Shown here: positions 21,421-34,913 of the stretch, piece by piece | Layout: the number at the start of each line of letters is the position of its first letter | Numbering within the stretch: position 1 is the first letter of the stretch | Assembly: GCA_010093705.1 (NCBI GenBank) | Contig: MU006114.1 | Location: 222,842-286,841 of the forward strand | Source: Patellaria atrata CBS 101060 | Taxonomy: Eukaryota; Ascomycota; Dothideomycetes; Patellariales; Patellariaceae | DNA: 64,000 bases | Reading direction: 5' to 3' | Program-made: the position numbers and the translations under genes | Notes under the pieces: model-generated | Databases searched by the model: none | Told to the model about the DNA's origin: nothing | The model's input: the letters and a program-made list of their open reading frames with translations, nothing else

Positions 21421-23675
21421 TCAAAAAGCAAACCGCTCTTCCCCCTTCTTAACCAACCGCAGCGGAACCTTGCCTGCCGACATCTTAATAGTAATCGCAG
21501 TCCTCATGCCGTGTGCAAACAGCCAATCCGCACGATCCTTCGCCTTCTCCCAAACTTGTCTTCTCGCCTCTTCTGACATCCTCTCCACCTCCTCATCCGT
21601 CGCCCATTCCCCAACATCCAGCTCTACACTCCATGTCCGAAAGATGTACGCCAACACCGCACAAAGTTCCACCTGTGCAAACCTCCTCCCCAAACACGAC
21701 CTGAATCCCTCACTGAAAGGAATAAAAGCCCCCCTCGGAGGTGTGTATAGCGATGATGGTGTATGACTACTAGCAGGACCACCAATACCCTCGGTATCCG
21801 CATCTTCTGGTCCATTCGAGTGGTCGTGGGACGCTCCATCAACTGCGCCTGGCAGCCACCTCTCCGGCCTGAATTCATTGAGGTCGTTTTCATGTAGTTT
21901 CCCATCGGGGTCGCGCCACGCGGGCCAGTATCTGGGACTTCGCTGGACAGCTACGGAGTTCAGAGTTACGTAGGTACTGGCTGGTACAACGACCCTCTTG
22001 CCGCTAATGGTAAGCGGTTGTAGCTGCGATGAAGTCTTCTTCGGTATTCCGATGACAGGAGGGATCAGTCGGAGAATTTCGTTCATCACTGCGCCGGGCA
22101 TGCCTCCAAAGAGCTTGGTGAAGTCTTTGTCGTAGTCCCAATCGTTGGCTGGCCGATCACCGAGTATATCCTCGAGCTCCTTTTGGAGTCGCTTTTGACT
22201 GTCTGGGCACATAGCGAGGTAGATGAGTGAGTAGTGGAGCGTGTTCGCTGTTGTTTCATGTCCTGCGAGGAGGAAGACAAAGGCGTTGGAGAAGATTTCA
22301 CCATCTGTTAGAAGTTGTTTGGATTTTTTTTCTTCCCCATTATCTGGACCAACGGTAACTCCGGCGCCCTTGACGATGGCACCTGCAAGATCATTGTCAA
22401 CAATTGTTACTAGAGCATGATTTCTAGGAAAGCAAGTATGTATTCCGGGGAGGATAGGAAGCAGGTGAAAATGAGAATGAAGAAAAATGTATGACTTGAG
22501 GAAGGTGATATACAGTTTAATCTGATACTGGGATAATGCAGCATCGCAAGACAAGGGGTATCGATACTGGACTTAATATGTGATTAATCATAGAGCACCT
22601 ACCGAAAAGATCTAAACCTTCTGTCTGAATACCAAGCCGAATGTCTTGTTTACTCTTTTCGAGCATTTCTTTCATGTACTTGAACCACTCCTTGTGTGCG
22701 CGGTACGCAACTTTGTGAGCCTTGAATGGCGAAATTGCTGACGGAGTATCAAATCAGCTGTTGAACATGCACATAGGTGCATATCATAATTACCTAGAAA
22801 CCATTCAGGGAAAATCGCTACCCAAATCAATCGGTCTAATAGCTGACTGAGAGCATCAATGAACGAAAAACTGTGTCCAGCGGGAAGCTCAGTATCCGCA
22901 AGGTTGATACGACCTTCCGTAGCATTTTTCTGTGCTTCTTCGTGCGGCCAAAGTAGACGCATACCGAAGCCAGCGCGACTGATGACGTATAAAGTCAACC
23001 TCATGCTGTCCGCACCTGGGTCACGGATAGCGAAATCCTCCAAATGCCACTTATCAAGCATGGATTTAGCCTGCTGCACGCTCTCCTTAAACACGAGAAA
23101 GTTATTGCTCTCTGTGAAGGAAGGAGAAGTAATTTTTCGATGATGACGCCATACTGATCCCTCGGTGGTTACTACACTACTCCCGTATATATCAATGTTT
23201 CGATACATTTCAATCGGCTTTGGAAAGTCACTACGCCGTGAAGTGATTTGCGCGATAGCCTCCGCATCAGCTACAAAAAGCGTGTTGACGCGTGGTGTTA
23301 CATGCATGAGGGCGTCCATCTCTAGCTTTTCGAAGGGAGAATAGCGCCCAGGCCAGCTCCAGTTCGGTTCTAGATAACTATTGAAGGGAAAAGTGAGATT
23401 AGTGAGTGTATCAACGTGTTGCTAGAATATCTCGCAAGGCGTTGGGCTACATACTACAACCACGGAGACGTCCATGACTCGGGCAGTTTCTTTAGCAGAG
23501 GTAAGAGGAATCGCTGCGATGAGAACCAGAAAAGAGTGTAAACGTAAATAGGAACGATCACATAAGGAATACCGGACTTTTTCGCATCCGCGAGATTTCG
23601 AGAGAACTGTCGATAACTGATGAAGAAATAGTAAGCGATGGAAGCCAAGGCCACCATCTGCCACAAAGAGATCAT
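21421..23675 (-). CDS. Cytochrome P450 monooxygenase
   Basis: Membrane-anchored ER P450 of the fungal CYP type, substrate unknown. Exons (minus) 23675-23455, 23377-22794, 22737-22603, 22382-21421; introns 77, 56 and 220 bp; 633 aa, long for the family (usually ~500-560) because of N-terminal hydrophobic segments and insertions before the heme loop. Two hydrophobic N-terminal segments (residues ~3-20 and ~43-60). Landmarks: WRHHRKITSPSF (C-helix, heme propionate), I-helix AGHETTAN, ExxR as EILR, PERW region RPERWLPG, and heme loop PFSEGFRSCLG with Cys ~543. All catalytic signatures are intact. The Asp/Gly/Ser-rich insert before the heme loop (DGASHDHSNGPEDADTEG) is unusual. The ATG at 23675 is the first in frame with an anchor. 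Intron 3 is three to four times longer than its neighbours; its join gives DLFG-GAIVKGAG. Confidence 0.9.
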
Positions 23676-24767
23676 GTTGGGTAAGGTAGGTGGGGAAGAA
23701 TAGTATGAAAGTAAAAGATTCAGAATTCTCTTTTCACATTCATCGTACAATGATAAAGACGAAAAAAATAAAATAGATGGCGTCTACCTTAGCAGACTTC
23801 TCAAGGTCAAACACGCTGTTCGCGAACCACAAGTTTATGACGACTAAAGAAACCCCTTGACCGTTTTCGGTCTTCGATTGGCGATGAGCATCTTGCGGAT
23901 CCCTCGCGTAGAAGGGTCTCGCATGATTGCTGCCCTCGTTTATGACGAGAATCGTTTCATTCGTGCTTTACCGACCTCCTCTTCAACCTCTGACAGGACG
24001 AAAATAAGACAGAAATATATAAGCATCTCCCAACTTGATAAGTTGATTTGCATTTTGATGGTGCTCGACCCTCAATTTTGCCTCGCGAGCTCTAAGCGAG
24101 GTGTGAGAGTCTTTATTACGATTTGCGAAGCGCGGTCACGTGCCAAACCGTACCTTTGTGGAAAATGCTGCTAAAAAGATGATTTGAGAGACTTTGGACT
24201 TGAGGATTGGCGTGAGACATGACGTTAAAAGGGAACGATGATAGACAACGGAATCGACAAAGGAACGAAGCCAATCCATCTTACCATAGGTAGCCTACTC
24301 CCTCGCAGTGCTTAGAACTACCTTACCTTAAACTCGGAAGCGAAGTGAAAGTGTTATAAGAAATTAATATCTATCCTGTCGTGTACCTGGCACGAAGGAG
24401 GAAACGCGAGAAAATCGTAAGCCGGCACAAGGCGAAGCACTTTCTTTAACGCCGGATGTTCGCTCAGATGAAAAGAAGACCAAAATTGACAGGAAAATCA
24501 CGATTGTTACGGGAAATGTGATCTGCTTGCCCTGGATACAAGTTTATACTGTGAAGTGGTGACACCGTACGATTTCCCCGTAAGCTTCTGGGATACTTTA
24601 TAAGATAGATCGGCATCGAGTTTATGTGCGGATTTCGCTCTTCCTTTTCGGTTACTACTGAGATTATGATCTTTTAAGATCATCTCACGCGCGGGATATA
24701 CCTGGTCAGCGTGCATCTTATTGTATCGCGTCGATCTGTTGTGCACCCAGTGTCTGCTTTTTTTTTT

Positions 24768-24867
24768 NNNNNNNNNNNNNNNNNNNNNNNNNNNNNNNNN
24801 NNNNNNNNNNNNNNNNNNNNNNNNNNNNNNNNNNNNNNNNNNNNNNNNNNNNNNNNNNNNNNNNNNN
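24768..24867. other. Assembly gap (100 N)
   Basis: A run of exactly 100 N preceded by a T homopolymer (24758-24767). Round 100-N blocks normally mark gaps of unknown length, so distances across this point are not reliable and a repeat may be missing. Confidence 0.95.
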
Positions 24868-27588
24868 ACGTAACACGACATCATTTTTGTGAGCTGTCAA
24901 TTACTGACGCCTATCAAATTGTCAAAGGTGAGGCAGAGGGATTTGGAGCTTATTCATCAGCATGCCTATATCGCATCGACGAATGAAGAATTGCAGCTCT
25001 ACATTGTGGTGGAAACCTTGAAATTTCTGTTTTCACTAGTTTAGCGCTTGATGCGCTCAGAATACCTACACCTCACCGCTTGTACCGGTATTGTACAGTA
25101 CACTCATATTTTGTAAACCTCTTACCAAGGGAGGTACCAAAGGTACTCTACTGTACGTACATAACAACGACTCAACGAGATTGGCGTTAGCAAAAAAAGC
25201 AAACCAAATTGTGAGCGGGAGCTATCAATTAAAGAAATGACTAGCTAATAATAAGAGCTGTGGTGTAGGATAAATGGAAAATGAGCCCGAGGGCAAAAGG
25301 CAACGCCTTTTAGCAATATCAAAGGATATAAGATACAAAAGTGTAATCAGATCAACAATTGAACAAAAGAGATTGGTTACAAACGGTCAGATGATCTGAT
25401 ATTCGAGCCCTGCAGGGAAAGCTCCCTTGCCGTTAAGATATAGCCGAATATACATATCGACCAAAGAAGAGAACCGTCTTACCTCAAGCTTCAACGTCTA
25501 TCACATCTCACCAACGTTCTTGGACCATGGTACTACCCTCAACTTTACTCAGACTTGGTTCAAGGATATACCCAAGTCAACCTACTATGGCTTCCGGTCA
25601 GCTAGCAACACGCACGTGGTAAAGCTGCGACTATATTAGTTTTCTACGGCAGGTATTCAAAGGTTTTACTTTGTAGAGTTCTGAACGAACCAATGAATAT
25701 CAATATAGCACCTGGCATGTTTTGACTTTCTGACGATATTGGAAAGACACGAAAATGTTTGAGATTCATAATCATACCACAGATGCAACTGAGGATAAAA
25801 AATCACGACCGGTGCGAGCTTTCTTGGTACGAGCAGGTCTTGGTAAGTCACAAAGTGATACGATATCGCAGCACTTCGCTAATTGACATCCGAGCGTGGG
25901 AGCGGAGACGTTAGGCCCAGAGCAATACCTCCTTCAATTGCACCATCGACACCTCCACTTTGTCATTTTGAAACATGCTGAAACATCTTGAACGAATCGT
26001 TGTTCTCTAGGCACGCATCAACAGGTAGGTTTTATACAATAGTCTCGTACAATAATACGGAGTACCATGCACCTCAGTACTGAGCGGAACCAAAAGACGA
26101 CGAGAGTTCTTGATATCCTTACCAACAACGCGGCTGCCGAAGAATAGGAACGTGTTAAGCGTTAAGCGTTTCATAATTAAAACGGTCCCAACTTTCAACC
26201 TTGGGAGCATGAACAGCATTATTGAATCCCATAACCCCTGTACCGGTAAGATATCTTGCATGACATCTGAACTTTGCCAATAACAGGATGATCGCTGTAT
26301 GGTAACCTTCTATATCCGGGGAAATTTGTATTTCAGACCAGAGTGATGAGACTGCGCACTAACCTAGGCTCGATTCCAACGATTCTGTGAAATCATTCCT
26401 GGATACTGCATGACTGGTATTGACTTGCATGCTTATCTGGCAATCTGGGCCGAGTTCAAGATGAAAACTGAACAGGCAACACAGGTCGTAGGAAAAGATC
26501 CCCCCTCATGATGATCGGTGGGAGTTAAGCTCCGCGTCTGCCGCCCCGACTCGCTCATATCCAGGCAAATCCTACGGCTTGGCTTTGTTGACAGATCGGC
26601 AGCTCGAGCATCTGACTTGTGATTATTTAGAATGATGTCGAAATAAATGGGGATCAAAAGCCAGACGCCAACAGTTTCCCGGGGCTTCAGCCTTGGGCGC
26701 TGATGAATAAAACCACCAACATGATGATAGGAAAGGTTAGATGGATGTGTGGCGAACGGCTGCTAAACTTGCTAAACTTGCCAAAGTCTATACTAGATCT
26801 ACCATAGCCAAGTGAAAGGTATGGAGCCACTGCCCTGTACTCGTTACACTCGCGTGTGATGCCTGAAGAGCTGAGAAGCTAGTGTGAAAGGTTTTTCGTT
26901 GGATAAAATATCGACGTACTATAGAATTTGCTTACCGTATATCTCTCAGAACGAGCATTACGAATTGCGACGGATGATACATGTGGACGAGGAGCTCAGT
27001 CAAAATTACCCGAATCGCTCTCGGAGCTGGTAGGGATCAGCTATGGATACCGTACTGTCCACTATGCAAGAGTGGAGTTTTAAAGCTCTATCTTAGGGGT
27101 CGTCATTCGTCAAGTTGTTGCCAGACTGCCAGCAGTTCGACTCGTTCGAAGAGAAATACCTAAATGAGCGAACGGTGGTTTTGTACCTGCCTATCACCAA
27201 CCAGAATTGCCCTGGCAGCGATCATTGACTGCTGGGCGTGGCTCACACTAGAGAAACCAGCGCCGAAGCCCTGGAACCTGGCGATTATTTGCTGGGAGAA
27301 TCTGGGCGAGTAGTGGGCGAGTGGGCGTTTACCTGATTTCGGCGGTTTCGGCGAAGTTGGGAATTGAAAAGTGCTATGAGTGGGCGGCAGTAGTAGGTGC
27401 TAGCAAGCCAGATGATGGTGAAAGCGGAGAGGGGCCTTGGTGATTTTGGATGAGAAAATCAGAAAAAGGAAGAGGAAGGCGGCGCCGAAGGCTGGGCCTT
27501 CCATTGATCCTGGATTGCACCTACCTACCTGCTTTGATATCTTTAAGATCAAAGCTCCTTCTCACATTCGAACTGGGAAGGGCCAAAG

Positions 27589-27646
27589 GGTAGGGTAAGG
27601 GTAAGGTACCTATTAGGTAGGGTAAGCTTAGGTTAAGGTAAGGTAG
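27589..27646 (+). repeat. GGTAA/GGTAG-rich degenerate repeat
   Basis: A ~58-bp purine-rich tract made of repeated GGGTA, GGTAA and TAGGT units, about 1.3 kb upstream of the transcription-factor ATG. It resembles a degenerate (GGTAA)n array rather than a true telomeric repeat. Confidence 0.5.
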
Positions 27647-28958
27647 CTATGGAAGGAATAACATGGGAATAACACACCTCACCTAAGCACAACCTCCCAC
27701 CTTTCAGACACTCACAGTCCCTTTCAACACCCCGACCTCTCAAAGGCTCAAGGCATCATCATCCATCAGGTTACAGCAGTGTAACCCCATCGTTGGATAG
27801 TACTGGATAGTTCGAAAGTCTTCCACTCATACATACACTTCACTGCCGAGAAGAGAAACAGCCCAGCTTTGCATACTGCACAACGACTACCATCTCTACC
27901 ATAAACCGAAAACCCACGGACCAAGAGATCGCTTTTTACCTCTCATTACGGCACCACCGCTTGCTGCTTGCTGCTTGCTGCTGTCCTCGTGAGTCGGTCG
28001 CGTCTTGCATCGTGTGTAAAGTACCGGGATACGTTACTGTACCTTACTGTACTGCACGTACTGCTGCTTGCGAAAAAAAAAAAAGCTCAAAGCTTTTGCG
28101 AAACCTCACTTTTCCACCCCCTCCCGTCCCCTCCGTTGATGCCCAAAAGTGCCGGCTAGCATCTTCTCAAACCTCACCGAATCTCGCCCGTATGGCCGTA
28201 TCTGACCTTATTTTGCAATAATTCTGCTACTCTTACCACATTACCCCAGATGCTTGTCTGCGCTTGTTCCTCACTAAACGCCCTTTTATGCCAATTCCAG
28301 TTCGCGCGTCTCGAAAGCTTCCATCTTTGATCCCATCCGCTATGTTGGCCCACACGCGGTTGCTCATCGTCTGCTAGTCAGTTACTCAGATACAACTATT
28401 ACTGGACAACCTCCACGATTAAGACCCCGTCCCTTAACGACGCCTCTCAAGCCATCAAGGCACTCTGGCGGTCCTCTCTAAAGGCTATTCTGGCCCAAAC
28501 AACTGCTCTTGGCCTCTCTTCAAAACTCGCTAAACCACGAGGTTGCCCTGCTCCTCCGTTTATGCTCATTTTTAGTAGATTTCCCCGGCTCTGTGGTAAG
28601 ACCTGCGTACAGTAGCCGGTTGATACCTGCCTGCCCGCACATTCTCCTTCCCTCAATTCTTTTGGCCCGAAAGTTCGGCATAGAGGAAGTGAAGTGTGAT
28701 CTCTTCTGCGGTTTGCGCTGTCACAGCCCTACCTTTCGAACCGCAAACAAGTGCTTGTCATATCCGCAGCCTCTGGCGCAAAGTCCTTTATGACGCGCGT
28801 GGGAAACTTGGCCCAATTGTGCCCTGCTTGCCACTGACTTGGATGTTTCGTCGCCATTCGAAGGTCTGCCATAATTGGGCGCGACCAGTATCCATCTGAC
28901 AGTGCGACTTCAGGGTGCATCATATGGCCTTAGCGGACATTTCGTCAACTCTATAAGG

Positions 28959-31900
28959 ATGGAGGGCGGTGATCCACTCGACCGTCAAGACGTAAAACGT
29001 ATCCGTCTGGAACCTCATCATTACTCCGATCCTCCTCGGCCTGGACAACCTCACTCTACTCCTCGCCCTCAACATCCTCAGAACCCTCACGATTTACATC
29101 AACCTCGCCCGTATCAGCCCTCTCACCAATCCGGACCGCAACCTCCTCCTCGTAATCATCCTCACCAGCCCCAACCATATCCCTCTGGGTACCGAGAATC
29201 CACCATTCCACCTCACGAGAATAGACCACCTCTCCCACCAACGGATTATCGACAGTTACCTCCACCAGTGACTGGAGTGTCAGAGTCGAACCAGCATGCC
29301 TTTCACAACTCAAGATCGGGCTCATCATCCTCAGCACCTATGAACCCGAACAAACCGTGGCAGGCTCATGAGGCGGGTTACTCAAGGCCTCCTAGCAACC
29401 CTCTTCAACCCAGCCCCTCGGATCCGCCTAGACCACTTACCCTTACTACAAACATTCATGAGCAGAACCGTCCCATGGAACATGGTCATCATTCTATGTA
29501 TCCTTCGACAGAGCACCATCCAAACGGGCTACCTCCAAATGGATTCCATTCTTCAGCTCCACACGAAGCATACGGGGGCCCACCAGTGGGACCTAACCAA
29601 AGTTACATGTCGACGCCATTGACTCCATATCCTCCAACGCCTTTTGGACCGGGACCCCAAGCTTACACTCTCGGAGCAAGGAAAAAGACAGTTCGAGCTC
29701 AGCAGGTGAGTCCTGCTGTATACTTATGTATCAAAATTATAACTATCTAATCAAGGAGTTAGGCTTGTAATACGTGTAGAAGTCGAAAGCAGAAATGTAA
29801 TGAAGCTAGGCCGTGTGATTTCTGCAAAGAGAACAATCTAGAATGCGAATACAAAGAAGTCCCACCACCAAAGTAAGATTTGTTTCTCTCTCTCTCTCTC
29901 TTTTGCGTCAAGTATCTGACGGTTTCGAAGGCAAGATCGAACTATGATGAGGATGATTGAGACTTTGGGAGAAATCTCCAAAAAATTAGATACGTCAACG
30001 GAGCGGCTAAACAAACGACTCGACAACCTAGAGCACAGACTAGGTCAAAGAGGAATCCTGTCTGGTGAAGCGATAGAACCGCCAGCAATTATAAATGAGC
30101 CCTCACCAACAGTTGATGAGACGCTGGACCCAGATTCAATTCCGACAGGTGACCATAGAGAAGACTCGAAAGATGACACTGAATCGATAGAACAACAAAG
30201 ATTTAAGCGGGATCCTGAACCACCGCCTAGTTACGACCATCATGTGGAACATCGCCATACTCACAATCGTTCCGACGACACAGATATCATTAGATTTCCC
30301 GCTGATCATACCACAGCAGCGCATCAGCTGATGAATTCTTGGCCGCACATCCGGCAGTACTGTCGAGATGCTGGTATCTTCAGTGACAGCTATGTCATGG
30401 AGGTAGAGGAGGGACGAGGCTTGTTGAGATTGTATGGTTGGGGTGAGGGCGACGACAAGGGTGACACCGGTCATCAAACAGCGAGTAGTCCAGCTCATAG
30501 CGCTCACAGCGACGAAACTAGCGTTGGCGCATCACCACCGGCAGAGGGGTTATGGGGTTATGGATATCCCTCACCTTCATCGACAGAGAGCCGACGGAGT
30601 AGTGATTTGTCTAGCGGAGATTTGACTCCTGAGGGGACGTTGAAGCTGGATGCTCGAATTGTGAACCGGCTGGTCAATGCGTACATCAACAACATTCATA
30701 TTCTCCATCCCTTTCTGGACACTGCTGGTCTTAACAAGATGATTGACGGTTTTGTATCAAGATATGGGACCGGTAGTTCGCATGTTAAGTCACCCGGTTT
30801 TGCCGTCCCTAGTAGTCCCGCTGGAGCTTCATCTGAGTACCATGGGGGAGCACCTCTGAAAAGGAAACGATCAGAAGGACCTATCGGAGGCTACATGATG
30901 TCGGATTCACCGAAGAAGCCTGCCCCAGAGCGTAGCATAACGAGCGCAATCTGTCTTCTCGTATTAGCTCTGGGAAGAGCTTGCGAGGTTAAACAGCCGC
31001 TCCCAGGTCCATCCCCAGAGTACATCTCTACCAGCTTCGGAAGCTCTCCTGGAGCTGTACAAACAGAATCACCCCCTGCAACCGTTAGACCATCTCCAGC
31101 ATCCTCTCATTCCACACTGGCAAGCATTACTTCACCGAACCAAGAGCCCCCTCGTTTCATATCGAGAAGTCGTAGGTCGTCTGTGGAAGGGATCTCTAAG
31201 CCAGAGCGAAGGGATTATAGTTATGGACAACGCAACATGGATGTCATTCCCGGATTAGCATATTATGCACAGGCTGCCGCAATACTTGGGGAATTACACG
31301 GTGGTAACGATATCTCACACGCTCACGGGTTCTTACTTGCCGGACTCTACATGGGCCAATTCGCTAGAGTCATGGAGAGCTGGAGCTGGATCAATGCAGC
31401 TTGTAGAGTCTGCAATATATTAGTTGAAAAGTATTAACCTTACCGGATACGTAGAGACGATTCCTTACTAACGTTCTGATAGGGATAAAACTGAATTGAG
31501 CAAATTTGACCGAAATCCTAGACCTCAGCGATCACGCGGTGTCTCTAGGAGAAATCTCATTAAGTTTGCATTTTGGACGGCTCTACAGCTAGAAAGGTTG
31601 GTAACCTCAAAGTTGGTCTTTGGAATTGTGCGCTAACTCTCCCAGTGACATTCGAGCCGAGCTTTCAAATCTTCCCAGAAGTGGTATACATGACCATGAG
31701 GAGGACGTTACATACCCTTCTCAACTGTATGAAGATGGTGCAGCTTATCCGAAAGTTGAAACAGATCAGATGCTGTTCCATTACTCGACGCAAATTCATC
31801 TTCGAAAAGCTATCAACAAAGTCCATGCCAGATTATACGACAAACGTTAGTACCACTTATCCATTTTCTATTTATGCATATAATAACTCTTGCATAGGTG

Positions 31901-32627
31901 TTTCAGGAATGCCACTCCAAGTCGATGAGGCGTTTACTCTGTCGGATCAGCTAGATAACTGGCGTCGTCTCCTAAATGCTAATGTACAATGGGATGACAA
32001 CGATCCTCCACCGGGAGGGATAAACGATGCGAGACTAAGGGCAAAGTATTATGGCGGCAAATATGTCGCGACCAGAGCAATTCTACGTCACGCTATATAT
32101 GAGATGGAGGAAAAACCTCACCTACTACAGAGGTTCCTCGAAGACCCAGACGCACTACCTGTGCCCGAATCATATACCCAAGGGAAGCCTTTGACTAGGG
32201 ACGAGCAAGACTTAATGATCATTCGTAAGTGTTCTGAATGTATTCAGTGTGCCATACGTAGCACAATCGCTTTCGATGGTTGTCAGAGTAGAATTGTCGT
32301 AACCAATATCTTTGGCACTGCACATGCGTAAGTCATCACACAATCCGACCTCTTCCTTAAACTAATAGTTCATTTGATAGCCAATTCGGGAACATGCTCG
32401 TGTTGACTGCAACCTGGCATTCGTGGCTCGGAGCATTAGTTGATCCCGATAGACTAGAGAAGCTCAATGCCCGTACAATCTCATTCTTGAGCGATCTTGT
32501 TCCAATCTCGCCAACAATGAGGAAAAATATCTTGATCCTCAAGGAACTCGAGAAATACTTCCACGAGGGGAAAGCACCGCCCATCATCCACTCAACGCAT
32601 AGCTCCTTCAACGCAAATATGGGTTGA
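28959..32627 (+). CDS. Zn2Cys6 transcription factor with fungal-specific trans domain
   Basis: Nuclear DNA-binding regulator, targets unknown. Seven exons: 28959-29705, 29763-29872, 29931-31430, 31483-31596, 31646-31845, 31898-32327, 32381-32627; introns 57, 58, 52, 49, 52 and 53 bp; 1115 aa. Residues 1-249 are a Pro/His-rich disordered arm. Exon 2 opens exactly at the zinc cluster, with Cys 251, 254, 261, 267, 270 and 277 (C-x2-C-x6-C-x5-C-x2-C-x6-C) and basic RSRKQK between the second and third Cys; KEVPPPKQDR follows. Next is a coiled-coil linker (ISKKLDTSTERLNKRLDNLEHRLG). The middle homology (fungal_trans) region starts around RIVNRLVNAYINNIHILHPFL and includes LIKFAFWTALQLESDIRAEL, which is restored only by splicing exons 4 and 5. 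The first ATG is at 28959. Placement of the zinc cluster after a ~250-residue arm rather than at the N-terminus is a minority arrangement. Confidence 0.93.
29885..29901 (+). repeat. (TC)n microsatellite in intron 2 of the Zn2Cys6 gene
   Basis: About eight TC units inside intron 29873-29930, just after the donor site. Confidence 0.8.
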
Positions 32628-34896
32628 ATTTAGAATTAATTTACTCTCTAAAACAATCTTGACTCATGTCAAACTCCATCTAATGGCTTACTCCCGTAAA
32701 GCCACAATATCTCCTATGTATTTATTGCAATATACCCCATTGGGCGGCTCTCTATATTGGGATATATAATCCTTTGTAGCATTGTATTAGGAGTTGTAGG
32801 AACTTCAGGCAGATTCCATATGAGTAATCGGTCTTGTTGTCTACATTTTTTCATCTCAAGACGCATAATTATGCCACGCCGGCTGTTCGTGTTACACTGT
32901 TCGGTCTTGGTTTACTGCATCTTTTCTTTCCCTGTCTGTCTCCAGGGTGGCTAGCGCTTTGATGCATCTTTCTCTCTGGCGTTATATTTTCGCATATCTA
33001 TCCTCATTTAGGAGATTAGTATAACCGACTCCGTTTAAGTATTTGGCAAACCCTTAATTTCTAGTTTCTTTTATTCAAGACTTTTCGGCTTGGTGGCTAT
33101 TTCTGGTATCTTCACATCTGTAAGAGCTTGGACTTTCACAGGTGCCGGGCGTCAAACGCTGAGGCTTATGAATGACGGGATAAGACGGCCGCGGGTGAGG
33201 ATAGGGACATGGTTTGTTCCTTGGAGGCAGTTACAGCTCCATGCAAGGAGAAATTCGCAAGAGTGGAGACCTTGAGGAGGACGGTATTCACAGCCAAACT
33301 TGCAACATTCCTTATTTAGGACGGAATATCTCGTGGATATGACGCCTCATGGAACTATGGCGACACTACGGGAGCGGTCCGCTACGTCCGCAGCGCGCAT
33401 TCCCATTTCCTTCAGCTCAGTTGGATCACTTTAGCCTCTTGCAATGGCCATTACTCTGACGCTTCGATGTGGGCCTCCTTTCTTTCGCATTACCGAGCCA
33501 TGAAATAGGCATAGATTACGATTTAGCCACAGATCGTGGCGTTGAGAGGCGATGGCGCAAAAGGACACAGACAGATTAGCGGTAGCTATAGGCGATCAAA
33601 AACAGCGTGCAATATATTTGGTATCCAATCCAACAGTTTACTTTCACCGTGCACACCTCTTCGCTGTGCTCCGAAAAATTCTGTTGTTTAGCTCGGTTAT
33701 TGAACCTTGGAATATTTGACTTTACATCTATATGCGTGTCTCAAATGAAGCTGAATACTCTCAGCGAATCGATTTACTAAACCCTCTTAAGTATACACGT
33801 GGCATGCAACCTTCGACACTGCTTAGCGTCACAATACAATTAAGCCCATAATCATCATCCCGATTTTTCAGGAAGGGAAGGTCTGATGGGTGATGATAAC
33901 TACGGAGTAGAACTCATCCCAAGACTGAGGTTAACATTTCGCCTCACTTTTCCAGGGGCGAATGCGCCGCGAGTCGTGGAAAATCTCGAAGCTGCTTCCC
34001 TGTATGTATCTATTGCAGAAAATCCTCAATTCCTGTGTCATTGTCTATTTGCACCCAATGCTTCCCAGACACCCTAGTTTTATCTATTCTTATAATTAGT
34101 TTGTAGTAGAGCTATGTAGTACTACCTTACGTGCTTATATCACGCTTCAGCGTGGCGATCTAGAAACCTAAAACCCTGTGTCTTCGTTCATCTCTCGCAT
34201 GCAGTATATCTCGATCGGGAAGAAGAGTGGCGGTTGGGCAGCATCTGCTTTGCATCTCAACAGCCTCATTCCCCCGGATCTTCGTTCAATATTTTCAGAA
34301 ATCAAATCTCAGTGAAAATCCCGCCTGACCGTTGATTCCTGGAACCTGCATCTTTCGTTCATCCTTGCAAAAGCGGCAAAGCATAACAGTCAATGCTCCC
34401 AGGTTCATACAACGTGAAATAATATCAGATTCGTAAGCATCACCGATCCCGGCGTTCCCGGGACCAACTTCACGCCCAAACAGCCGCGCGACTCAAGGTT
34501 CCGAAGCACGGCTTTGGAGGCGTGTCCTGCCCGCCAAAGATGGAGCGCCCCGAGAACGAACCGCCCCACCCTCAACGTCAGCCCTGGCATATCAAGACCG
34601 CCATGGTTTGTATGCGCGCCCAATCCGACATCGTCGGACCCGGCCACAACGCGACATACAGATGGGGCCGTTGGGGAACGGTACGGTAACCGTCCCCACC
34701 GCCGATCGAGTCATGCCGATTAAGTTTTGTGGCCTCACGACTCAGGCCGATTGAGTTCAGGTGGAGACCCCGGAGTGCCGGTATGCCGGTACCTCCGGGT
34801 CCCGGACGACTGGTGGTTGGGGAGGGTAGTGGCTTATGGCGTTTTTCTACGGTGGGAGCAGGGCGGGGGGACGCCCTCGTTTTGGGGGAGGGCGGT

Positions 34897-34913
34897 GGGG
34901 GGGGGGGGGGGGG
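34897..34913 (+). repeat. G17 homopolymer
   Basis: Seventeen consecutive G within a G-rich stretch (34860-34920); capable of G-quadruplex formation and prone to length error in sequencing. Confidence 0.85.

Larger units (their letters stand above)
23676..28958. other. 5.3-kb gene-free region, partly unsequenced
   Basis: Lies between the divergent P450 and Zn2Cys6 genes. Contains the 100-N gap, several GTACAGTA-type palindromes (25092-25161, 28036-28060), one TACGGAGTA at 26056, a GGTAA-rich repeat at 27589-27646 and C/T-rich sequence from ~27660 on, which may be a long leader of the transcription-factor gene. All reading frames are short, mostly without ATG, and none is recognisable. I see no tRNA, 5S rRNA or transposase remnant. 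Confidence 0.5.

Noticed and set aside
25427-25639. 70-codon frame in the 5.3-kb gene-free region
   Set aside because: Starts with TTG and has no recognisable sequence or splice partners.
27589-27646. Interstitial telomere repeat
   Set aside because: Units are GGGTA/GGTAA mixtures rather than TTAGGG; not regular enough to be telomeric.
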